From the NCBI RefSeq assembly GCF_900129075.1, contig NZ_FQVH01000017.1, forward strand, positions 1 to 57,030: a stretch of DNA of 57,030 bases, given 5' to 3'. This DNA comes from Caldanaerobius fijiensis DSM 17918. GTDB lineage: Bacteria > Bacillota > Thermoanaerobacteria > Thermoanaerobacterales > Caldanaerobiaceae. Positions 1-7,029 of this stretch are shown one piece after another (positions within the stretch are counted from its first letter, which is position 1; each line of letters starts with the position of its first letter). The translations under genes were made by a program, and so were the position numbers. The notes below the pieces were generated by a model. The model worked only from the letters and a program-made list of their open reading frames with translations. It was not told where the DNA came from and searched no databases.

Positions 1-1
1 A

Positions 2-562
2 ATAGGAATAGATAAAGGGATAAATTCGATAGCAGCGACATCAGAAGGAGAATTGTACTCAAACCCGAGATGGCTGCAGAAAGCAGAAAAGAGACTAAAA
101 AGACTGCAAAGGCAGTTGTCAAGGAAAAAGAAAGGGAGCAAAAATAGAGAAAAGCAAAAGAAAAGACTGGCAAAACTCCATGAAAAAGTAGCAAATCAGA
201 GAAGGGACTATCTGCACAAGATAAGCTATAACATAGTAAAAAACAATGACATCATATGCGTTGAGGATTTGCAAGTGAAGAATATGATGAAAAATCATAA
301 ACTTGCAAAATCAATAGCGAATGCAGGGTGGGGAATGTTGGATAAGTATTTACAGTATAAAGCGGAAAGAGAAGGGAAAATATTCATAAAAGTAAATGCT
401 GCATATACATCACAAAGATGCTCAAGATGCGGAAGGATAGTAGAAAAAGATTTATCGGTAAGGATACACAGATGTGAATGTGGATTAGAAATAGACAGAG
501 ATATAAATGCAGCGATAAATGTGCTGCATGAAGGATTAAGACAATTGGGGATAGCTGCATAA
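2..562 (+). CDS. tnpB: TnpB, RNA-guided nuclease of an IS200/IS605-type element (5' end outside window)
   Basis: The open frame enters from the left edge at base 2 and stops at 562, so the N-terminal part is missing from the window. The visible part carries the RuvC-like core of TnpB. It has GIDKG with the first Asp, VEDL with the catalytic Glu, a four-Cys zinc finger (CSRCG, then CECG), and the terminal DRDINAAINV motif with the last Asp. A Lys/Arg-rich helical stretch lies between the first two motifs. TnpB proteins are nucleases guided by an RNA made from the element's right end, and they help retain the transposon. All catalytic motifs in view are intact, so this copy could be active. No TnpA is visible. 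The family call is secure; activity is inferred. Confidence 0.93.
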   Translation: MGIDKGINSIAATSEGELYSNPRWLQKAEKRLKRLQRQLSRKKKGSKNREKQKKRLAKLHEKVANQRRDYLHKISYNIVKNNDIICVEDLQVKNMMKNHKLAKSIANAGWGMLDKYLQYKAEREGKIFIKVNAAYTSQRCSRCGRIVEKDLSVRIHRCECGLEIDRDINAAINVLHEGLRQLGIAA

Positions 563-702
563 AAACGCAACAACATTTTTCGTAGGGAAGGTTCCTCCCG
601 AAGTTACGCCTATGGAGATCGTGGAAGACCTGTTGTGGACAACAGCAGGCAACGGTCAATGAAGTAGGAAGCCCCATCCTCTATAGGATGGAGTAGGTTC
701 AC
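563..702 (+). ncRNA. Right end of the TnpB element, putative omega/reRNA scaffold
   Basis: The 140 bases after the tnpB stop carry no ORF and end in a typical IS605-family right end. A GAAGCCCC block leads into a perfect 7-bp hairpin (CCATCCT, loop CTAT, AGGATGG, 674-691), followed by AGTAGGTTCAC. In characterised TnpB systems this region is transcribed with the gene's 3' end as the guide scaffold, and the guide is the flanking DNA just beyond the element end. Here the boundary is placed after TTCAC at 702, so the guide would start at 703. The end position is inferred from the family pattern and could be off by a few bases. Confidence 0.7.
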
Positions 703-703
703 T

Positions 704-1117
704 AATTATTTACAGGATAAACCGTGTCGCGTGTTTCCTGCACCCTTTGATTTACGCCTTCCGGAAAAAGATGAAGAAGATGAAGATGTGGTTAATGTAC
801 TTCAGCCAGATATAGTCGTTGTGTGTGATAGCTCGAGGTTGCGTGGTACAGGTTTTTATGGAGTGCCAGAACTTATAATAGAAATAGTTTCTCCTTCTTC
901 AATTAAAATGGATAAACTGATAAAATTCAATTTATATGAAAAAGCTGGTGTAAAGGAATATTGGATAGTTGAGCCAGAAGGTAAACTGGTCAGTGTTTTT
1001 ACATTGGGTGATAATGGATGGTACGGTAGACCTGAATTGTATTCAGAAGATGATAGTATTAAGGTGAGTATTTTTCCAGACTTAACAATAAACTTAAAAT
1101 CAGTATTTAGCTTTTGA
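704..1117 (+). pseudogene. Uma2-family (DUF820) putative nuclease, 5' end lost to the transposon
   Basis: The frame after the transposon end reads NYLQDKPCRVFPAPFDLRL and continues through LQPDIVVVC, GVPELIIEIVSPSS and KEYWIVEP. These are the usual Uma2/DUF820 core motifs of a restriction-endonuclease-like fold. Uma2 proteins are usually about 180-200 residues. About 138 remain here, and the missing part is the N-terminus that precedes the YLxDKPC segment. A GTG at 731 could give a shorter product, but no good ribosome binding site is seen before it. The sequence is in frame right up to the transposon boundary, which suggests insertion into an intact gene. It is probably non-functional; the family call is good. 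Confidence 0.8.
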
Positions 1118-1166
1118 TTGAAGTTTTTAGAATATTATAAGAATTGGAGAGTTTTCGAAAAAGGTA

Positions 1167-1195
1167 TTGACAAAACTATCATAATTTTATATACT
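1167..1195 (+). promoter_or_regulatory. Sigma-A promoter of the amt operon leader
   Basis: A consensus -35 TTGACA (1167-1172) is followed after 17 bases by TATACT (1190-1195). Transcription would start near 1202 and run through a structured leader into the small membrane protein gene and amt. Confidence 0.8.
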
Positions 1196-1202
1196 ATTAG
1201 CA

Positions 1203-1337
1203 AACAAGGTGAGTGTACCTGAGTTTTCAGGTGCCATGGGTTTTATTAGAATAAAATTGAATTGTCAGGTATGCTGAGAGTACCTATAGGCAGAGAGGCC
1301 TAGAGATGAAATGTTCATCTTTAGGCCTCTTTTTTGT
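1203..1337 (+). promoter_or_regulatory. Structured leader with attenuator ahead of amt-glnK, class unknown
   Basis: Between the promoter and the first gene lie a 6-bp hairpin (ACCTGA, GTTT, TCAGGT, 1217-1232), a second possible stem (AGGTA/TACCT, about 1268-1286) and then a strong intrinsic terminator. This layout suggests premature termination controlled by a ligand, protein or RNA. It does not match the cores I know for TPP, T-box, c-di-GMP or ANTAR twin hexaloop RNAs. Regulation by nitrogen status is inferred only from the genes downstream. Confidence 0.55.
1293..1336 (+). terminator. Intrinsic terminator/attenuator in the amt leader
   Basis: AGAGGCCTAGAGATGAA pairs with TTCATCTTTAGGCCTCT, with one G-T wobble and a 3-base loop, and is followed by a run of T. 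It sits about 40 bases before the first start codon of the operon, so it must be read through for expression. Confidence 0.85.
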
Positions 1338-1377
1338 TTAGTAGCGCGCCTTTATCGATGGAAAAGGAGGTGATATT

Positions 1378-1629
1378 ATGAGAATTTTGAAAAAACAGTG
1401 GTATTTTATCGGATTAATTGTGCTTAATATTCTTATCATTCTGTCGGGATTGTTGTTTTTCTACAGCGGAATAGTTACGGGATTTAAAATACCAGCTTTT
1501 GGTTCTTATGTTCCTGGATACACGCTGGGGCTATTGATACTGTACATGGGCATTGTTAATTTTATTAAATTACACCGGTTATCTGCAAGAATAAAAGGCA
1601 AAAAATTTAGTTTTTCCAATTTTAAATAA
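1378..1629 (+). CDS. Small membrane protein of unknown function preceding amt
   Basis: An 83-residue protein with an excellent ribosome binding site (AAGGAGGTGAT, 6 bases before ATG). Two hydrophobic segments (about residues 11-31 and 43-63) are separated by a short Gly/Tyr-rich loop and followed by a basic tail (RIKGKKF). I do not recognise a family. It is the first gene behind the attenuated leader, and its stop is 22 bases before the amt start, so it is probably co-transcribed with amt and glnK. A role linked to ammonium uptake is suggested only by position. Confidence 0.7.
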   Translation: MRILKKQWYFIGLIVLNILIILSGLLFFYSGIVTGFKIPAFGSYVPGYTLGLLILYMGIVNFIKLHRLSARIKGKKFSFSNFK

Positions 1630-1651
1630 AAATAGAGAGAGGGTGTGTTGT

Positions 1652-3277
1652 ATGGGCAGGAAAATGGTTAATAAGGTGATGGTAAGTTTATTGCTCATCG
1701 CAATACTGGTAGGTGTCCTGGGAATTGTAGCCTATGCGAAAGGAGGGGATCCCTCAGGGGCTTCTTATGGCACATTAAATGATATAACAGCAGCCAAACC
1801 CGGGCATCCCACGGTAGATGAAATTGCGGTACAGGTGGCAAAAAATAAAATAGGACTCAATTTTGTGTGGGTTATGCTGACCGCCTTTCTAATATTCTTT
1901 TTCCAGGCTGGATTTGCTCTGGTTGAGACAGGGTTTACCCAGGCGAAAAATGCCCTTCATACTATGGGTATGAACCTGATGGTATTTTTAGTCGGTCTTA
2001 TTGGATTTTTTATCACAGGTTTTGCGTTTATGTTTGGCAACGCAGGTAGTGCTGCCACTTTGGGTGGCTCTCCAGTTCTCAATAATGGTATAACCGTCAA
2101 CGGCTGGAACCTTTTGGGGCTAAAAGGGTTTTTCCTCAGCGGAGACACTTATGACGCCGGGGTTTACGCTCTGTTTTTCTTCCAGATGGTATTCATGGAC
2201 ACGACGGTAACCATACCTACAGGGGCTATGGCAGAGAGGGTTAAGTTTTTAGCAGTGGTTATAACGTCTTTCTTTATATCGATGTTCTACTACCCTATTT
2301 ATGGCGGCTGGGTATGGGGCGGTGGATGGTTGTCCCAGCTGGGTGTCAAACTGGGCCTGGGCAATGGCGCGCTGGATTTTGCGGGATCCGGTGTGGTCCA
2401 CGCCATGGGCGGTATGCTGGCGCTGGCTGGTGCTATCGTCATAGGACCTCGCATAGGTAAGTTCAGAAAAGACGGTACTCCGGTAGCCATTCCTGGGCAC
2501 GACATACCTATGGCAGTTCTGGGTACCATCATACTCTTCTTTGGTTGGTTTGCTTTTAACGCAGGCAGTACGTTAAGCGCTACTGATTTCAGGTTAGCTG
2601 TGGTCGCCACCAATACCATGATAGCCGGTGCTGTAGGCGGCATGGCGGCTATGACTTATATGTGGATAAAGTATGGCAAGCCCGATATTTCCATGACGTG
2701 TAACGGTGCACTGGCGGGGCTTGTAGCTATAACAGCTCCTTGCGCCTTTGTGAGCGGCGTATCGGCTTTTATCATAGGGTTGGTAGCTGGTATACTGGTG
2801 TGCGTATCGGTAGAAGTGGTGGAAAAGAAGTTTAAAATCGATGATCCTGTGGGTGCTTTTTCGGTACATGGTGTAAACGGATTATGGGGTTTAATAAGTC
2901 TGGGGCTTTTTGCAGATGGCACTTATGGAGCAGGACTTAATGGTGTGTCCACCCCTGTTACTGGCCTTTTCTTCGGCGGCGGATTTGGCCAGCTAGGAGC
3001 CCAGCTCATCGATGCGGCGGTGGTAATCGTATACGGCTTTGGCCTCAGCTATCTATTCTTTAGAACCCTTGATGCTATAATGGGTATAAGGGTAAAAGCT
3101 GAAGACGAGATGGCCGGGCTGGACCTGCCTGAGATGGGCGCTATGGCATATCCCGATTTTCAGCTGGCACCCAGTTTATATGACAGCGGAGGGCTTAAGA
3201 AGAACCTTGCGGCTCCTGAGCTAAAAGTAGACGGGATATATAAAGATACACTGAATGGAAGGGGACTTGTTCAATGA
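1652..3277 (+). CDS. amt: Ammonium transporter Amt
   Basis: About 541 residues, longer than typical bacterial AmtB (about 400-430) because of an N-terminal signal-like segment with spacer and a C-terminal extension of about 60 residues. ATG at 1652 is chosen because GAGAGAGGG lies 8 bases upstream; a GTG at 1643 would overlap that site. Both channel histidines are visible, in GSGVVHAMGG and SVHGVNGLWG. The family signature around FFFQAGFALVETGF and DTTVTIPTGAMAERV is also present. The protein conducts ammonium/ammonia across the cytoplasmic membrane and is normally blocked by a PII protein. The PII gene overlaps its 3' end by four bases, as in classic amtB-glnK pairs. Confidence 0.96.
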   Translation: MGRKMVNKVMVSLLLIAILVGVLGIVAYAKGGDPSGASYGTLNDITAAKPGHPTVDEIAVQVAKNKIGLNFVWVMLTAFLIFFFQAGFALVETGFTQAKNALHTMGMNLMVFLVGLIGFFITGFAFMFGNAGSAATLGGSPVLNNGITVNGWNLLGLKGFFLSGDTYDAGVYALFFFQMVFMDTTVTIPTGAMAERVKFLAVVITSFFISMFYYPIYGGWVWGGGWLSQLGVKLGLGNGALDFAGSGVVHAMGGMLALAGAIVIGPRIGKFRKDGTPVAIPGHDIPMAVLGTIILFFGWFAFNAGSTLSATDFRLAVVATNTMIAGAVGGMAAMTYMWIKYGKPDISMTCNGALAGLVAITAPCAFVSGVSAFIIGLVAGILVCVSVEVVEKKFKIDDPVGAFSVHGVNGLWGLISLGLFADGTYGAGLNGVSTPVTGLFFGGGFGQLGAQLIDAAVVIVYGFGLSYLFFRTLDAIMGIRVKAEDEMAGLDLPEMGAMAYPDFQLAPSLYDSGGLKKNLAAPELKVDGIYKDTLNGRGLVQ

Positions 3278-3612
3278 AGAAAATCGAATGCATTATAAGA
3301 CCGGAAAAACTGGAAGAGGTAAAAGCTGCCCTTGATAAGTGCGGTGTTCATGGCTTGACGGTGACACATGTTATGGGTTGTGGCCAGCAAAAGGGCCGTA
3401 CAGAAGTTTATAGGGGCATTGAGCTTAACATAAATTTATTGCCCAAGATAAAGATTGAGATAGTGGCAAAAGATAGTGATGTAGATAAAATCGTGGAGGC
3501 GGTAGCAAATACCGCCAGGTCAGGTAAAATCGGCGATGGTAAGATATTCGTATATGAAATTGCTGAGGCTATAAGGATAAGGACGGGCGAGAAGGGCGAT
3601 ACCGCCATATAA
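3274..3612 (+). CDS. glnK: PII nitrogen-regulatory protein GlnK
   Basis: A 112-residue PII protein whose start overlaps the amt stop (ATGA). It has the N-terminal KKIECIIRP strand, the GCGQQKG turn with Gln39, a T-loop containing EVYRG with Tyr46, and the C-terminal GDGKIFVYEI and IRTGEKGDTAI segments that bind ATP/ADP and 2-oxoglutarate. Residue 51, the uridylylated Tyr in proteobacterial PII, is Leu here (RGIEL). Control by uridylylation at that site is therefore excluded, which fits other Firmicutes GlnK proteins. The likely role is energy- and 2-oxoglutarate-dependent gating of the adjacent Amt channel. Confidence 0.95.
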   Translation: MKKIECIIRPEKLEEVKAALDKCGVHGLTVTHVMGCGQQKGRTEVYRGIELNINLLPKIKIEIVAKDSDVDKIVEAVANTARSGKIGDGKIFVYEIAEAIRIRTGEKGDTAI

Positions 3613-3654
3613 GTCAGTAGACATATCGAAATTGCTACAAATCAAGCCGATGTG

Positions 3655-3691
3655 AAAAAGCCTTATATCTTTTTCGGATATAAGGCTTTTT
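3655..3691. terminator. Bidirectional terminator between glnK and cotJC
   Basis: AAAAAGCCTTATATC pairs with GATATAAGGCTTTTT. A-tract and T-tract flanks make it suitable for both converging transcription units (glnK on plus, cotJC on minus). Confidence 0.88.
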
Positions 3692-3695
3692 GCTT

Positions 3696-4268
3696 TTAGT
3701 AAAATTTCTTTTTTGTTAATTCTTCTTGAACCAGGTCCAGTGTCTCTCCAAAGCGCTGGAAATGCACTATCTCTCTTTCCCGTAAAAATCTCAATGTATC
3801 TTTGACACAAGGGTCATCGGTTAAATTTATAAGGTGCTCATAGGTAGAGCGGGCTTTTTCCTCCGCTGCCATGTCCTCATGGAGATCTGCTATAGGGTCG
3901 CCCTTTGCCTGTATATATGTCGCTGTCCACGGCATTCCGGTGGTATCGGAGTAGAATAAAGCCCTGTCGTGTTCGGTATAATGTTCACCAAGTCCATGCC
4001 TTCTGAGTTCTTCTACCGGAACTCCTTTTAGAAGCTTGTAGACGAGGGTTGCGATTATTTCCAGATGTGCCAGTTCTTCTGTCCCTATATCCGTAAGAGT
4101 AGCTATAGATTGACCGGTAGGCATGGTATACCTTTGATTTAAATACCTCAGGGCTGCTGCCAGTTCACCATCGGGTCCGCCATATTGCGCGATTAAAAAC
4201 TTAGCCATCTGTACATCGGGCTTGCACACATTGGCTGGATATTCCAGCTTTTTCTCATATACCCACAT
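3696..4268 (-). CDS. cotJC: Spore coat protein CotJC, manganese-catalase-like
   Basis: A 190-residue protein of the CotJC/manganese catalase family. It has the ferritin-like metal ligand pattern, including TEELAHLEI and MAAEEKARSTYEHL, with a final EIVHFQRFGE. CotJC is a spore coat component made in the mother cell. The ATG at 4268 has GGAGG 7 bases upstream. It is the last gene of a cotJA-cotJB-cotJC operon on the minus strand. Metal binding is expected from the ligands; catalase activity is inferred from the family. Confidence 0.94.
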   Translation of the reverse strand: MWVYEKKLEYPANVCKPDVQMAKFLIAQYGGPDGELAAALRYLNQRYTMPTGQSIATLTDIGTEELAHLEIIATLVYKLLKGVPVEELRRHGLGEHYTEHDRALFYSDTTGMPWTATYIQAKGDPIADLHEDMAAEEKARSTYEHLINLTDDPCVKDTLRFLREREIVHFQRFGETLDLVQEELTKKKFY

Positions 4269-4280
4269 AAGCGTGCCTCC

Positions 4281-4523
4281 TTAATACTCTATTTGCCATG
4301 GCCACGGCTCATTTATATATTGCCATGGGTATGCGCTGGGCGTGAAGCCATAGGCTATGAGCGGGCCGTACTGCTGCTCGTAGGCCTGTTTTAATGCGTT
4401 GAGCTGCTGCGATACTGTGTTGTATTGAACCAGTGCATTTTGATCTTCTGGATGGGTATCCAGGTAAAGAGTTAACTCTATAGCGATAAAGCTTAGCTCC
4501 TGAATTTTTCTCAACAAGTCCAT
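4281..4523 (-). CDS. cotJB: Spore coat protein CotJB
   Basis: An 80-residue protein with the CotJB pattern. An N-terminal helix (LLRKIQELSFIAIELTLYLDTHPED) leads to a Gln/Tyr-rich stretch and the C-terminal YPWQYINEPWPWQIEY tail that is typical of the family. It overlaps the end of cotJA by 13 bases and is followed 12 bases later by cotJC, so the three are translated from one mRNA. The role is in assembly of CotJC-containing coat layers; its biochemistry is not known. Confidence 0.93.
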   Translation of the reverse strand: MDLLRKIQELSFIAIELTLYLDTHPEDQNALVQYNTVSQQLNALKQAYEQQYGPLIAYGFTPSAYPWQYINEPWPWQIEY

Positions 4524-4684
4524 TTATCTTCACTCCTCTTCTTTTTTTCCATATAAGGCATGTATAGTTCAGGAAACATCGTGCCTTTTTTAAGGGCCTC
4601 TTCAGGGCTATAGCTCCTTGTATATATCTGAAATGGTACGTAGGCATGGGCCAATTTCCAGCCATAAGGCATATCTCTATCCAT
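4511..4684 (-). CDS. cotJA: Spore coat-associated protein CotJA
   Basis: A 57-residue protein starting at the ATG at 4684, which has AGGAGGT 7 bases upstream; a longer frame to 4729 would erase that site. It shows the short CotJA pattern: AYVPFQIYTRSYSPEEALKKGTMFPELYMPY. It is the first gene of the cotJ operon, divergent from the germination gene sleB. Mother-cell expression (SigE) is expected from the family. A possible -10 CATACTAT lies on the minus strand at 4735-4742, but I could not place a convincing -35. Confidence 0.9.
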   Translation of the reverse strand: MDRDMPYGWKLAHAYVPFQIYTRSYSPEEALKKGTMFPELYMPYMEKKKRSEDKWTC

Positions 4685-4811
4685 ATCAAAACCTCCTGTG
4701 CAAAGGTATTTCAATAATAATATATTCAAAAGATATAGTATGGTGAGCTGTATAAAAATTTTATTATCGAAAAAAATAAACTATAAAGAAATTTACGAGG
4801 AGGTAGGAAGT

Positions 4812-5312
4812 ATGCTCATTGGTAAAAAGCGAATACTGGTGTTCGCATTGGTTTTAATAATGCTCGCGGCAGGATATATGTTATACATAAACAACAGAGT
4901 TTCACAAATAAAAGATATACCGGATACCATAGGGTATGCTCAATCCCGCGGTTATTCGGATATGGGAGATGTATGGTTGCTGGCAAGGCTAGTCAACGGT
5001 GAAGCCAGAGGAGAGCCTTATGTAGGGAAAGTGGCTGTAGCAGCAGTAGTTTTAAACAGGGTTATGAATCCTTCATTTCCTAAATCGATACCTGGTGTCA
5101 TATATCAGCCGGGAGCTTTTGAGTCGGTTTCTAACGGCCAGATTTGGACAAACCTGTCTACAGAAAGCCTTATGGCGGCCCAGGATGCCATGGCAGGCTG
5201 GGACCCTACAGGAGGAGCTCTTTTTTTCTGGAATCCCAGTAAACCGGTCAATCCGTGGATGTGGACCAGAATTATAACGACGCAAATCGGCAATCACGTA
5301 TTTGCGAGATGA
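4812..5312 (+). CDS. sleB: Spore cortex-lytic/cell wall hydrolase, SleB/CwlJ family
   Basis: 166 residues from the ATG at 4812, preceded by GAGGAGGT. One N-terminal transmembrane/signal segment (about residues 9-27) is followed by the hydrolase_2 catalytic domain: LLARLVNGEARGEPYVGKVAVAAVVLNRV with the catalytic Glu, then YQPGAFESV and FFWNPSK. SleB-type enzymes are lytic transglycosylases that degrade spore cortex during germination. Unlike Bacillus SleB there is no N-terminal peptidoglycan-binding domain. The next gene, 12 bases on, is ypeB, the usual SleB partner, which supports a spore role over vegetative cell wall turnover. Confidence 0.92.
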   Translation: MLIGKKRILVFALVLIMLAAGYMLYINNRVSQIKDIPDTIGYAQSRGYSDMGDVWLLARLVNGEARGEPYVGKVAVAAVVLNRVMNPSFPKSIPGVIYQPGAFESVSNGQIWTNLSTESLMAAQDAMAGWDPTGGALFFWNPSKPVNPWMWTRIITTQIGNHVFAR

Positions 5313-5324
5313 GGAGTGATTATA

Positions 5325-6671
5325 ATGGATAGATGGATCAGGAGAATTGCAGCTCTGGCGGTTATGCTGGTTCTAATCGCTGTAGCCATATATCAGTACT
5401 GGGATAAGATGTTTTACTACAGGTATCTAGAAGGGCAGTACCAGAGATCCTTTTATGAACTAGTGGATCATGTACAGAGCGTACAATCGAATTTAGCAAA
5501 GCTTATGGTAGCAGACTCCACCACGCAAAATATCAATCTCCTTTCTGATACCTGGAGGCAGGCTTATGCGGCCCAGACCGATTTAAGTCAATTACCTGTA
5601 AACGCTATATCGATTATAAAGACATCTAAATTCTTGTCGCAGGTAGGGGACTATGCCAATAGCCTTGTGAGAAAACAGGCCTCAGGGCAAAAATTGGATG
5701 CCAGGGATATAAAAAACATAAAAGACCTTCATTCAAGGGCAGCGGCTATAACCGTAGAGCTTCAGAGGCTTAAAACTGACTCGGCAGCAAGGGGAATGGC
5801 TTTTTCACCCAGCAGTATAAAGCGAACCATGACTTCTCCAGCTGGGAAGAAGGATGTATTGAATGCCAGCATGGCTAATGTGGAAAAACAAATGGCCAAT
5901 TATCCAAAGTTGATATACGATGGGCCGTTTTCATCTCATCTTGAAAATGTACCGCCCAAAGGTCTTACAGGTCCTGACGTTACACAGGCTCAAGCCCGTA
6001 CCAGTGCAATAGACTTCATTGGCCGCGATAGAGTAAAGTCTGTTGCAGCATATAAGGCTAACAACGCCACATTTCCCTCTTATGGTTTTGTTGTAAATAC
6101 TACAGGAGGTGCGGGGGATAGTATAGCGATAAATGTGAGCAAAAAAGGCGGGCATGTGGTATGGATGTTAAGCCAGAGGCCCATAGGGAAGACTAGTTTA
6201 ACGCTATCACAGGCGGAAGGACGCGCGGCCGACTTTGTATCTAAAAAAGGTTTTAAAAATATGGTGGTGGCTTATTCTGAAAAGTATGAGAATACAGCTA
6301 TATTCAATTTTGTACCATCGCAAAACGGTGTTATAATCTATCCCGACATGGTGAAAGTCAAGGTGGCTCTTGATAACGGCGAAGTGGTGGGCTTTGATGC
6401 CAGAGGGTACTATATGAACCACAGGGCCAGGACGCTTAAAGCGCCCAAACTGACCAAAGAGGAAGCGATGAAAAAATTGAGCAGAAATTTGAAGGTGGAA
6501 TTCTCCAGACTTGCTGTTATACCACTGGAGAATCGCGTTGAAGTGTTAACGTATGAATTTAAAGGGACTTACAACGGAGATACATTCTACGTGTACATTG
6601 ACGCCAATACGGGAAAAGAAGTCAAGGTTTTACAGCAGGTAAGGACGTATAAAGGCGATCTTACCATGTGA
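5325..6671 (+). CDS. ypeB: Germination protein YpeB
   Basis: 448 residues from ATG 5325 (GAGGAGTGAT upstream). An N-terminal membrane anchor (about residues 5-25) is followed by a helical region with SFYELVDHVQSVQSNLAKLM and then PepSY-like repeats. The C-terminal repeats include LTKEEAMKKL and YVYIDANTGKEVKVLQ. YpeB is needed for localisation and stability of SleB in the spore. The pair sleB-ypeB is the standard arrangement in endospore formers and here is tightly spaced, so co-expression in the forespore (SigG) is expected, though no clear promoter was identified. Confidence 0.93.
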   Translation: MDRWIRRIAALAVMLVLIAVAIYQYWDKMFYYRYLEGQYQRSFYELVDHVQSVQSNLAKLMVADSTTQNINLLSDTWRQAYAAQTDLSQLPVNAISIIKTSKFLSQVGDYANSLVRKQASGQKLDARDIKNIKDLHSRAAAITVELQRLKTDSAARGMAFSPSSIKRTMTSPAGKKDVLNASMANVEKQMANYPKLIYDGPFSSHLENVPPKGLTGPDVTQAQARTSAIDFIGRDRVKSVAAYKANNATFPSYGFVVNTTGGAGDSIAINVSKKGGHVVWMLSQRPIGKTSLTLSQAEGRAADFVSKKGFKNMVVAYSEKYENTAIFNFVPSQNGVIIYPDMVKVKVALDNGEVVGFDARGYYMNHRARTLKAPKLTKEEAMKKLSRNLKVEFSRLAVIPLENRVEVLTYEFKGTYNGDTFYVYIDANTGKEVKVLQQVRTYKGDLTM

Positions 6672-6711
6672 TAATAAGTATGGGCCCAATTTAAGGTGGG
6701 GAGGTTTTAAT

Positions 6712-6909
6712 GTGTCGAGACGCCGAAGTATCATGTCAGATGCGTTGAAATACGAACTGGCAAAGGAGCTTGGCGTTGAGGATATCGTTCGAACTGAAGG
6801 CTGGGGGTCAGTGTCATCGCGAAACTGCGGTAACCTTGTAAGGCTGGCCATAGAGAGAGCAGAAAGAGCTCTTGCACAACAGCAACAGGGTAGAGACGAT
6901 AGATATTAG
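6712..6909 (+). CDS. Alpha/beta-type small acid-soluble spore protein (SspF-like)
   Basis: 65 residues with the SASP signature: SRRRSIMSDALKYELAKELG near the N-terminus, a central TEGWGSV, and a NLVRLAIERAERAL C-terminal helix. These proteins coat and protect DNA in dormant spores. The start is GTG at 6712 with GGGGAGG upstream. An ATG two bases earlier lies in the wrong frame. The arrangement MSRRR...MSD...KYELAK is closest to Bacillus SspF in my memory. A GTATA...ATAATAA pattern near 6647-6680 could be a SigG promoter but is weak. Confidence 0.93.
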   Translation: MSRRRSIMSDALKYELAKELGVEDIVRTEGWGSVSSRNCGNLVRLAIERAERALAQQQQGRDDRY

Positions 6910-6929
6910 AACCACCGTGCCCACAAAGG

Positions 6930-6953
6930 TAGCGGATTTATTCCGCTATTTTT
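6930..6953 (+). terminator. Terminator after the SASP gene
   Basis: TAGCGGA (6930-6936) pairs with TCCGCTA (6942-6948), followed by a short run of T. It separates the spore genes from ddl. Confidence 0.8.
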
Positions 6954-6976
6954 GTTTGTTCTCGAAAAAAATCCTA

Positions 6977-7005
6977 TTGAATAAATTTTTATATGGGCTT
7001 AAAAT
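6977..7005 (+). promoter_or_regulatory. Promoter of the ddl-murI-argS gene string
   Basis: TTGAAT (6977-6982), 17 bases, TAAAAT (7000-7005). It lies 25 bases before the ddl start and directly after the SASP terminator. Confidence 0.65.
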
Positions 7006-7029
7006 CTATATAGATTGGGAGGGTTCTAA

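Noticed and set aside
1217-1290. Possible TPP riboswitch (GCTGAGAG near GTGCC) in the amt leader
   Set aside because: Only the CTGAGA-like text matches; the second TPP core half is absent and the gene is not linked to thiamin.
1205-1290. ANTAR-type twin hexaloop leader
   Set aside because: No pair of stems with the A1/G4 hexaloop pattern could be found.
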